DNA from: Cristatella mucedo
Lineage: Eukaryota > Bryozoa > Phylactolaemata > Cristatellidae
NCBI GenBank assembly: GCA_009760855.2
Contig: WPIO01000057.1
Location: 252,001 to 316,000 of the forward strand
DNA: 64,000 nucleotides
Direction of reading: 5' to 3'
Numbering within the stretch: the first letter of the stretch is position 1; every line of letters starts with the position of its first letter. A model generated the notes under the pieces. That model made no database searches, had not been told where the DNA came from, and was given only the letters and a program-made list of their open reading frames with translations. Positions 12,101 to 24,100 of the stretch are shown here, one piece after another. Made by a program: the position numbers and the translations under genes.

Positions 12101-15100
12101 TTCGGAAGAACGTTTCTGCCTTCTCAGAGAAAAGAGCACCAGCACGTAAAGTGCACTGCTGCTGCTGCGGCGGTGGCGGCAGAATGGGGCGCCGGCCGCA
12201 TCGGCCGCACTAGACGATCTAGCTAAGCGGAGGATGGAACATCTTGAAATCAATCGCAGATGAAGCATGCGAGGCACTCCTCTGACCTACTTACTAGTTA
12301 TGGGCAAACCCAGTGTGATTCACAAATTGGAAAGGCTGACGCTCAAAATTGGCTCTGCCAGCATATCTCCTGTTGAATCAGCTCGAAATCTAGGTTTTAT
12401 ATTCCAAAGCGACCTCTCGTTAGACGACCATATCAGCTTCACAGTCAAATCTGCCTATTTTCAGCTCCATAACATTGCTAAAATTCGGGCTTGTTTAGAT
12501 AAGGATACCACGTCCAAGTTGATCCATGCATTCGTGACATCCCGTCTCGACTTCTGCAACTCACTGCTAGCTGGCCTACCAGCATGTGCGATCAGGCGAT
12601 TGCAGCTGGTGCAAAACTCTGCAGCGAGGCTTGTCTGTCGTGAGCTTTGCAGTAGCCACATTACACCACTTCTCGCCGACCTGCACTGGCTACCAGTCAA
12701 GCAACGAATTGACTTCAAGATTTTGTCGCTCACTTTTAGGTCACTCCATTCTTTGGCTCTAGCCTATCTGTCAGATATACTACCCCATCAGGCCAAGCAT
12801 CGTACCACCCGCTTTTCGGAATCCAACAGTCTAGAAATTTCCCGTACAAACCTCAAATCCTTTGGAGACTGTGCATTTAGCTTGTATGCTCCCAATGGCT
12901 GGAACTCCCTCCCGACCTGCGTCAGAACATCCCCTGACTTGACCACATTTAAAAAGAACTTAAAACACACCTATTTAGGACAGCATTTAGTGGGTCCTTG
13001 TGATTCGTCCTTGATGTGCTTATGCGTGCTGACACTGTGCATGCTGCTACTAACCACATTTGCATGCTGACCCTGTGCATGTAACCCCTAACCATGTTAT
13101 TCATTTTGTTTGTTTATCAAGCATGATTTTACTCACTGTTCAATGGCATTTCCCTTTGCTGCAAATGCAAAGCGCCTAGAGAGATTAAGTTCTCTAAGAG
13201 CGCTTTATCAAGTGCATTGTTATTATTATTATAATTATTACGGCCAAGCTTCTCTATGAATTAAACATGGCTGCACCTACGTAAGTAGCACTGTAACCGG
13301 ACGCAATTGGACGCACCGAGCCTAAGCGGAAAAATTTTCTGAAGCGAGAACGCTATCTTCCAATGATCAAATTACGCTCTTTTTTTAAAAGAATGGGCCA
13401 GATCTCAGAGCTACTTTGAATAATTTAGCTCGAGTTACTTTGAACACTGCCACTCTTGCTTATTAGCATGTGCTAGCTGCAGCTTCTATTGCTCTACAAG
13501 AACACTTTTGAGGGTTCAATTTGCGTAACTCTAGTGCATCGTCAGTCATCTCTTCAGCATTCTTTGTTAATTAAGTCTTATTTCTGAGTGCATTCCAGCT
13601 GCTAGTGCAAGCTGGCTGCGAAACTACCGAAATTCAAAAACGGAAGAGTAAAGCAACTGGAAAGGAGCTCCAGAGTCTGGAGAGCTACTCACGTGCAAAT
13701 GCTTCCTCGTCGTGGTTCCCACGAGGAAAGCGCCATTAATGTAGAGCGCGTACGGTTTCAGCAGCACGTTGAGCGGCACGCATCGACCTTTGCACTCAAT
13801 CTCCAGCGAAGTCATCAGTCCGAGAGCGCACTCTGCAACGCCTAAAAAAGATAGATGCGCTAATCATTTGAGACGCGCCTCACGAGAAGAGTTAAATTCC
13901 TCGAAATTAATTCATTCGGCCTCGCCACGGCAACACACGTGAGCACACAATGAGTGATAGGCGAGAAGAAGAAAATTGAAATACAGTTCGAATGCTGGCT
14001 GATCGCCTCGAAGGGCGCGTCACCGCTCCCCGGCCCCCCCCCCGATTCCTCAGCGCCGCGAAGCGAGCGCGTCGTCCGATCGCGGATCAATCGATCTCGG
14101 CCGCCACGAGAAGCTCAGCGCTCGGCACTCAGTGCGCACTGCATGTAATTCGTCACAGCGAGCCGCTCGTCGACTCTCGGACGGTCACAGCTGGCCGCCA
14201 CGCGCACGCCGCATCACCTCCTTTACTCCATTCCGTCGGTGCGCTGCTGTCCGCGGTCAAGCCCGGACGAGCCGGAGGTAGCAGCGTCGATGCGGGCCTG
14301 GTGGGAATGTCGGGAAGGACGAGGTGCATGACGCCGTGGTACGACGATACCTGCAACGACGGTGGGAGGCGTCTGAATTGAGCCGAATCTTCACCCCAGT
14401 GCTCAGTACGTTACAAGCGCTGACAATGAGCAATCGCGTCGCGGAGATAACGAAGCGGAAAGGTAATTTTGCTGAGCAACATCCTTCGCTAGCCGATCTT
14501 GAATGTACGAATAATAAATAATGAATACCGCTCGAACTATTCGTGGTTCAAGCACTGGGTCGTGCGTACGAAAGCGCTGAGTTCCCTGTACCATCCCGGC
14601 TTCAAGCGTATTTGCTAAATATTTATTGAAACATCGCCGCCATTCTGCCCCTTTTTTGGATACATCAAAGCTAGTGCTACATACGACAGAGCGGAATGCA
14701 AGAATGGCGCAGTTGCGCAGCCCAGCCAGCACTCGATGCAGCGCTCGATGCCGGATAAGCAGCTGAGAGAAGCTAGCTGAGGCGTCACCTAGTGAGACGA
14801 CTCATCCACTACTCCAAGCGAACCGCTCGGTGCGAAAAGGCCATAATTAAGTATCGTCGCATTGCTTCGCGACAGAAGAGAAGGTTTTGAAGTGGCCGAG
14901 TCACCGAGAGCGGATGCTCATTTGGAGATCTCACTAGGAGACGACTGCGATGCGGCTAGAAATTATTTGATGCTGCTTGCTGGTCACCAAGCGTACAAGG
15001 GATTTAACATGCACCGTCGATTTTGGGGGAAGGGATGGGTTTGGCGAGAGCGCACAATTTATTCGACTCAGCATTTGCCCCCGATAAAGAGTCAGACATC

Positions 15101-18100
15101 GATTCCTTTAGGCAATTCGTTTAAATGTTTAAAGAGCAAGCACAGAAGCTTTCGCTCTGCAGGCGCTAGATTGTGGCACTCACTTCCAATATTCTTATGC
15201 AACGACATCTTCTTCCCGACTTTGCTACGCCCTTTCCAGTTGCGTCCTAAGCTGCAACTTTCATGTTATTCACTTCATCGACTGCCTGTCTGACTCAGCT
15301 ATGCTTCTCAATTTTATTGAGTACGATAGAGTCTTCGGCTACTGTATGCACACTGAAATGCAAGTAGTCGTTCAGTGAGCAATAGAAAACTCTGCAGAGG
15401 GACACCCCCTTAGCCCATGGCTTTATGGAGTTGCAGTCGGCGATACATCAAATACGTCATGTATTTATTATAATACTAGCTAATGACAGTAGAAAGAGGG
15501 TTCAAACGACAATGCACAATGCCCAGGCTGATCAGAAGTCCAATGAACACTTGATACATATTTAGGCAGTCGCTTTCCAAGGATATTAGGCGCCTGGGGA
15601 CGAACTACACAGAACCACACACCCCCTCTGCTAGATGTGATATCCATTTTTTCAAAAGTATTTGAAGCCCACTTTAGCGCTCCCCAAACCAGCGCCGGGG
15701 GCATATATCTCCTTCGGAACGCTGCTATGTATAGGTATAAATAAAATATCCTCATATTGCGTCGTAATAGAAGAAATAAATCAATTTCTAATCGAAATAC
15801 TAGCGCGAAATTTTAAGTCGCGAGTTTGTAGGTTAGTAGCAGAATAATTTTTTAAATATTAGCTTTGATTTTAAATATTAAATATTAGTAAAACTATAAA
15901 GCAAAGAAATTCTAACGAAATTAGTCACGGGCGAAAATGATTGGCCCCATCTGCGGACCATGTATGACATTTTGGTGCACAAATCCAGTAAATGCATGCG
16001 GCGGCCATTTTGTTCTGGTATGAGAGGAGAATTTCTTAGGCTCCTACAGCCTTCTATGCCCAAGAGCCCAGAGAATAGGCTTCATCACCATTTGATGCCA
16101 CCGCAATATTTTGACCACAAAAGAGATTCTTTAATTCTCAGGCCATTTTAGCTGTTCCAGGAGTGAGACAGGACCCTCGTGGTAGCTCACATTATCGCGT
16201 CCAGTCGACAGTCGCTGCCAGGTAGCATTCGTTATCGCGAGTGACAGTCCCTTCGACGTCATATGCCGCAGTAGCCGTCTCAATGAGCCAACCGCAGCCG
16301 TTAGATGAACGCGCACGCGAGCTCTATCCTGGTCAAGGTCGAGATCAAGATCACGCGTCACCGCGTGGCAGCGGTGCGCCCGGCTTCTCTGGATTTAACC
16401 CGCTTCTCGACGTGACGCGCGCCGCCGGAACATCCGTTACCTCTGCGGGTGCAAAGGACAGCGCAAAGTTGACCACGTCTCCGGCAGGCAGAACGCCGGC
16501 TTGCGGATGAACGTTGAAAGCCGACGCGTAATCCAACGTTCTGGAGCTGACGGATGCGCCCGGAGCGTCCTCGCCGGAAGGGTTCAGTTCCGTCAAGGGC
16601 TTGACAAATTTCCACTCGAAAGGCAAGTCGACGTGCCTGCGCCAGAAAGGATTGAACATCCGCTTGCTATTCGCTCGACTCGCTGACACCCGAGCAACGA
16701 GAGTGGACAAAGGTCTTCACAGCGGCAGCTGGTCTTAAAGCGAGCTTCAAAATGAAATGATTCACGAGGGTGCGCCGCACCGAGGCGCAGGCCTGAAGTG
16801 CAGCGATTTTTATTATGGTTGTTATTACTGCGGAAATGCGTCGTCAATCAAGGATGCTGGTTTATTGCATGTAGCTCAGCGAAGGACAGTCGAAGGGCAG
16901 TGCGTGGCGCGAGGCGCGCGCGGCTCGACTCTTTCCGGCGGCAGCTTCGACGTGACACGCACGGCATTAATGCGCATGACACGCAGGCAGTCGCCGAAAT
17001 GTCTCCTTCGACATGGCGCGCAGGCAGGCGCCGAATTGCACGTTCACATCAGTCCTTGCTAATAGAACAAGTTCAGACGAACGAATCGCTGCGCGATTAG
17101 AACGCCGAAGCGTAAATTCGCGCACACCGATCGCGAGCTCGCCGCGATCTGCCACCGCCGCACGCTTCCGGGGGTGAAGTTGGTTCGAAACTCTGCAGTC
17201 AGACTGGTCCGCCGTGAGAGTCGCAGTTGCCACATAACACCATTTCTCGGCGACCTGGGCTGGCCCCCGATCAAGCAGCGTATCGACTTTTGAGGTTTGC
17301 TAGCACACTTTTAGGCCCACTCATTCTTTGGCACCTGGTTACCAAATAAAACTACTCTCCAACCGTGCTGGGAGTCGTACGGCCTGCTCTTCTGACTCGA
17401 GTCGTTCGTTTAAATGCGCCTCGAACCAATCGCAATTCCTCTTGGAGACCGTGCCTTTAGTTCGCATGCTCCCAAAGCCTGGAACTCACTCCCGACTGAC
17501 GTCGCTTGACTCGAAGGCATTTACAAAGAGGTTAAACGGCATCAGTTCCTCACGTCATTTGCTGGTTCTTCGTGATTTGTCATTTGTGTGCATGTTACAA
17601 CTAACCCTATTAGGCACGTTCGTCAACTCTGTGCTTGTTACCACTAATCACACAGTGGGGTTTAATTTACAGCCTATGTAAAGTGCCTGGAAAGAGATTA
17701 AGTCCCCAAAGGTAGCAATAACAATTTATTATTATTATTGATGGGATGTCGCTTCGCGCCGTTTCTCCCTGGCCGCAAACCACCGCTCTTTACGCGTCAC
17801 CGCGAGCACTTACGTGGCATTGTTAAGAACGAGGTTCTTCTGCGAGAAAGTGTACGGATTGAGGTCGTCGAATCGTATCAGCTTTTGAGCGGTGACGTCG
17901 CACATTTCTCCCGGCTCCGGCTCCGACGTTCCGCCGTCCACCGCGAGGAACTCGACGCTCGCAAACTGGCCTTCGCCTGGTCAGCGAACGAGAAAGAGAG
18001 AGCCAAGCAACCATCACGCGCCGTCTCCTAGGGGCGGGGTGCTGCGTGCTGGCGGGTACCTGCGCAGCGCTGCGGCCAGGCTTTTCCGCGGCCGAAACTG

Positions 18101-21100
18101 CGAGCGAGGCAACGCGAGCGACTGTGAGGAGCTACGCGCACCCTGTAAGGTGAACTCCTTGACGTGACAGTTGTCGCACACCATGACCAGGCTCTGCCGA
18201 TAGAGCTCGGCTTGCTGTGGCCTGAAGGTCACGGTCAAAATGCACGACTCGCCGTGGTGCAGCTCGAAGATGGCCGGCTGCACTTGGAACGGCGGCAGCT
18301 GCATCGCCGCCGGATTCACCGACGACTGCAACGCGAGCCAGCGCAAGTGGCTTAAGAGACGGCGGGGCGAGCGGGGGCGTTGCTACCGATAGGAGGAGAC
18401 GGCGATTCTTCTGGCATTCTGAAGCCGCCGCCGCTGCCGCGAGAGCAGCGAGCGACATGGCGGCTCGCGCGGGGCGGGGGCGGGGGGGGGGCGGAGGAAA
18501 AGAATCTGAGATAGGGTTACCGCAGAGGTTATCGTAGGTTATCGGTTATAGGTTAACGCGCTGGAGCGAGGGGCCGAGATAAAAAGCAGGGCCTTTAAGG
18601 ACGACCGCAGACGCCGCCGAGGTTGGGCCGCTCGGAGAGCGGTGATCTAACCGCTCTATGCGAAAAAAAGTAAATAATGGCGCCTCCATCCTTCGACGCG
18701 CTTTGCGAAGAGCGCAATTGAAGAAGTGGCGCCCTGCAGGTCCAGCCCTTCGACTGCCTTAGTTGCTCCGGGGACTGGCACGGTCCGCAAGCGCTTCTCT
18801 CCGCCACGTCACGGGTGCGGGCGGTCGACGGTCGACTGTCGACGGTCGACTTCGCTCCCAGTCGTCCGTCAGCGGCAGCAGCGAACAGCTGCAAGCGACT
18901 AACTACTCGCGTTCCCGACAGAGAAGCGGAACGCGACGTCGCTCCTCAAGACTGCGCTCGTGTGTCGTGTATCGCGTATCGTGCATCCCTAGTTAACAGC
19001 TGCGGAGTTTGCCGCACGCGAACACTTTCGTTTTCAGGAGACGCCCAAACCGGCGGTGCGCCGCGCCGCAGGCGCTAGCTAGCGGCAGGCAGCATCAGCC
19101 AGAGTGCGCCGCCGTCTAGCGAGCGAGCGTCTCTGCCGTTCCGACGTCGCAAAGCCAGCGAGCTTGGCGTGACCGCCGCCAGAGGTCGCGCGACGGACGG
19201 CCCGACGTACCGGCTGAGAGACAAATAACTAATGTCCAAGTTATCAGAAGGCGAAAGGTTGCAGCCGCCGCCGCAGCGCGCGAGCCGAGCGAAGTGCCGC
19301 TCTTACCTTGAAATTCGCCGCCGGCCACTTGGCCTTGGGCAACATGCAAAACTTGCCCGGTCCTCCTTCGTTTCGCACTTCGTAGCGCGTGACGCGCACG
19401 CCGCCGACCAGACTGTGGCCGGCGTCGATGCGCGATGGAACTGCGCGAGCAGACGACGACGAAACGATTACGTGCGAAGCGAGCACTGGGAGCGCCGAAC
19501 GGCTCGGCGAGGCCTGACGGTCCCCCAACGCTCGTCTCGCGGCGGCAGTCGCCTTAGTAGCCATCGGGGCTCGGCCGCGTCCGCACGGCGGCGGTAGATC
19601 GGAACGAGCTGCGCGCGACGGCTACGAGCGACGGACGCGCGAGCGAGCGAGCTGGTGCGTCGGCGGCGGCGCTGGTGAGCCGCGCGTGCGCGCACACTTC
19701 GGCGAGAAGACTTACGCGACAGCACGGGCGGCATGCGACGCGCGGACACCTTGACGCGAACCGGCTGGCTGGTGGTGGGCGACTGAACGAGAACTTCGTC
19801 CTCGTACTCTCCGAGCGAGTCGGGCATGAAGCGAATCTTGTAGCGAGCCGACATGCCGGCCGCGACCAGTCCCTGCTCGCCGGGGAACTGGCCTGCAACG
19901 AAGCGCCGCCACCGGCGGAGGAGGAAATGCGCGGCCGTCGTGGTAAATCGCGAATCGCGAGCGCGTCGGCGATGCGTCGCATAACCACGCCGGTCGGCGT
20001 CGCCGAGCGAGATTGATTGCGCCTCCGAGCGCCGCAGCGCGAGCAGGCAGCGAAGCAGCAATAATAGAAATAATAATGCATTTGATAAAGCACCCTCACA
20101 GAACCTTATCTCTTTCTAGGCGCTTTAAAATTGCTGCAAAGGAAGCACGATCGAATTGTTAAGGTTTCGGAGTGATTCTGCAACGGACAGCGAAACACGC
20201 GTGAGGCGCTTGGTGTGCCGCTGAAATTGGCGATCGACTGGCTCTCGGCATAGCGGTCTCTGCTCATCGGTGAATCGAACGTATGGTCGCAACACTTTTT
20301 GACAACTATCGTACGCATCGTGCCACTTCTCTCTGCATCTCGTGCACGATCTCCCGATCTCCAGCCGTTTAACTGCACCTCTGACTGACCGACCTCAAAT
20401 AATCTGTAGACCACGCCTCCCAAGTTCTGATGCGCCTTGTCGGATCCACCGACTGAAACAGCGACAAAGCCTGACTTGACGACATTCAAAGCAACGCCAA
20501 GAATCCGCATACTCCTCGCAGCATTCGTTTCGTTCACGCCAGTCGGCTTTTCTTGCTTACGCCGCATGCAACAATTTTTCTTCCTGTTTTCCCTAATTGG
20601 TAGAGACTCATCCTTTCTTGCTTTGTGAAGGGTCTAGATGTGGATTTAGGCCTGTTAGTGCGATATGAGATTCCTTATTATTACTGTTACTATTATTATC
20701 ACTAGAATAGTTATGGCTATTTTTGAGGAGTAATTTTGTAGGTAAAAGATTTTTGTCTCTAAGCATGCATGGGTTTCAATGCGATGAACGTCGACCGTGA
20801 CATTCGCGGCTGCCACGCGCGAGGCGAAACTGCGGGTGATCGCAGCGGGCGATCGCAGCGGGCGACAGCGATCGCACGATCAGACGATCACAGCGAGGCT
20901 ACGCGGGTGAGAGAGCGACGAAGACGCGGCTTGCGGCGCTTGCGGTAGCTCGTCGATGCTGCCGGATTCTGGAGCCGACCACTTCCGGTGACGACGCAGG
21001 CAGCACGGTCGCGGCAGGCTGAGGCAATGCGAACAGCAGACAGAGCAGGCAGAGCTCGACAGGCAGGCAGAGCTCGACGATGACGGCGACCACGCACCCG

Positions 21101-24100
21101 GTCCGCTCGACCGATGAGAGAGCGCGAGCACGCGTGTGCGGCGCCGCTCGCCGCCATCTTTTGCTCACCGAGCCCCAGCGCGAAGTAGCCGCTGCTCGGC
21201 GGCAGCACTCGGACCGGCTGGAGGGACGCGCTCACGTTCTTCAGCTCGAGCGTCGCCTCGTAAACCCGACCGGCGGCGTACTCGGAGAATAAGACGGTGG
21301 ACGGGAACGGAACGAACGCGGCGGGCGAGTCCTTCCTGTCGCCGCCGCCGCCGCCGAGCTGGCTCGTCGCCGCGCCCGCGGGCAGCGATCGCTTGGCTGG
21401 CGCAGTTAGCAGCTTGGGGCCGTTCGGGTCGAAGCGCGGGTTCTTCAGATAATCGGCTCGCTGTTGCAGTCGCATCAGTAGCTCCTTTTCCTTCTCGCGT
21501 CGTTCGGCGCCCATCTGGTGCTTCCACGACGGCTGTCTTCCGCCACCGCCGTTTGACGGCGGTGGGCCATCGTGGCCAGACGCCGCCGCAGCGGTCCGTG
21601 CGATGACACCGACGCCGCCGCCGTCGTCGCCGGAGTCGGAGTCGGCCAGCGTGGCCTCGACGTCAGGCGACGACACGCCGCCGTCGGCCCAGGCCTCGCT
21701 CGAGCCGCCGCCGGCGGCGGCGAGCTGCGAGCGGGAGAGACGCTCCTTCTTCTCGCGCTGACCCCTGACGTTGTGAGCGAACGCCACCGTGCTGCGCATG
21801 TACTCGGGCTCGGCGGCGGCGTGCGGCGGCGCGACGCTCGCCGGCTCGCCGCTCGAGTACATTTCGGGCGCGATGAGGCCGTGCCTCTTCAGCAGGGCGC
21901 CGTCGACGCACGCGCGAAAGTGGTTCTGCCCGGCCGGCATGCCCAGCTGCCGAAAGCTGACGGCGTCCGAGTGGCCCAGATGTCGCTCCTCGGCCGATAT
22001 GGCCTTGGCCTGCGACTGCATGATGTGCTTCTCGAGCGCCGCGATCTCGGCGAGCCGGCGCTCGCTCTCCTCGTACGCCTGCCGGAAGACGTCACTCCGC
22101 GGTCAGCTCCGCTTAGCGAGGTGCGCGCGCCGCCTGCCGAGCGCCGACGGCGAGGCTGAGAAAGAAGGAAGGAAGAGAGGAGGAGCAGGAGGAGCAGGGG
22201 CAGAAGAGAGAAGGGAAGGAGGAGCGGTAAGAAGAGGGAGGAGGAGGAGGAGCAGAACAAGGAGAAGGAAAAACGTGAAGGAAAGGCGAAGGAAAAAGAG
22301 GAGAAGGAAGCGGAGGCGCCAGGAGGCGGTAGAGAGAACGGCAGAAAGACGCGCGGAGAAAACAGCGGAGTAAGACAGGCGTCGTACAAAGCCGGCGAGC
22401 GGCAGCAGCCTGCGAAAAAGCGGCACTGACTGATCGCACCGCCTTTCCGTGCACTCGCATGACCGGCGGCAGACGTTGAAGTAAGCCAAGATGAGGCTCG
22501 GCGCCGCTGTCGAGTTCACGCGGGCTGGGGGATGGTTCGGGAGCAAGTTAAAGTCGCGCCAGCGCCGCAGCTGCAGCGTATTTCCACATACCGGTTACCT
22601 AATGCAGCTGCCTCATTTAGCTGATTAAGCTGCCTCATTTTTATAGCAACATAAGAGCCATAACGGATATCGCTGCCATTTGCTCTGGACAATAAAGGAT
22701 CTCCCATTTAAGGACTTGAACCCACGAACAGGGTCATTAAGAGCGAGCATCTTACCCCTCGGCTAACACCCAGGGCGATTAAGAATATCAAGAAATTTAA
22801 TAGAACCCTAAGAGAGCACAATATCTTTCTAGGAGCTTCACATATTCTGCAAAGGAAGAATACTAATTTGCTAGCTATGAAAAGCACAGTGTTACTCGCA
22901 CAGGCACATACAAGACAATTTAAACGAACCTAAAAAATTCTGTAAGAAACAACTGGATTGCTATCTTATATTAATTGCAATCAATGCGGTGGTGTCTTGA
23001 AGTGAAGTCTTGAAGTCGGAAGTGAGTTAAAGGGTTTGATAATATCCCAACTAACGGCGGCATACATGGTAAGAATATGCCGCTAGCCTAGCTCCAGTGT
23101 TAAAAGGTCCTAACCCTAGACGAATGTCAGGGTTAATATGTTTGTTGACTGAGATCGTGGGCTCGAGCCCCGTGGCATAAGTGAAGCGCCCGAATAGAGG
23201 TTAGGTTCTCTCAGGGCGCTATACAAACGACTGATTCGTATATTGCAAATACAATGTTAGAAAAGATGGGGCGGTACCAAAAGGTAGAGAGAATCGGCTT
23301 CACTGAAAGGCCACGATCCACGATGTCATGGATGAGGAGTCATGAGGATGATTACCGCCGAAATGGAGCACTGCGATTGCATCGCCTCCCCGTCGCACTT
23401 ATGGACACTCTGACGAGAACGCTCGTGTAGTGTCCGCACTTGCTTCCCCCAAGATGAAACATGGGATAATCGATCGCAACGTTCGATATCCTGCGGCGGC
23501 GTCTGGCCACGATGGCCCACCGCCGTCAAACGGCGGTGGCGGAAGACAGCCGTCGCGGAAGGCTGGCCGCAACGGCCGCTTTGAGACGAGCCGGCCGCTG
23601 CGGCCAGCCTTCCAGAACGACGCAGCGCAAAAAAAAAAAAAAAAAAAAAAACAAAATTCATTCGAATGAACAAGAGCGTGAAGAGGAGCATACTGATGAA
23701 CGGTACTGATGCGATCGTCAATTGAGTCGCAAATCAGAATCTTAACGATATTCGCTAGCGTAACTGACAGAATCTTTTTCCTGCAAGCATGCAAGCTTAA
23801 CTGTGGAAATGAGATTCTTTGACCCCGCGGCGGTCAGATGGCGAAAATGCTATAATCTCAAATCGCAAAGCGACCTGTCGCTGTCCGTCGAGGGGCTGAC
23901 TGGCGACAAAGAATTTTGCTTTGCGAGCGGGGAGCGACTGCTGAACCTCTACCACGTCCCGCCGATTCGGCGCTCCACCGATTGAGCTATTGACCAGACT
24001 ATCCAGTTTCTGCCGCGTGCAACGCAAGGCAATGAAGCTTTAAGTAGCCACCCTCACGCGATCGAGGCGAATTCCGGCGATGCGCTGCGTCAGCAAATGT

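Noticed and set aside
16131-16361. Minus-strand frame next to exon 7 considered as its continuation or as the next exon
   Set aside because: Splicing at gtaacg to [12 protein letters not shown] (14350) matches the family and phase; this frame does not.
23930-23998. Functional tRNA gene
   Set aside because: The D-arm and B-box look right but the acceptor stem and anticodon arm do not pair properly.
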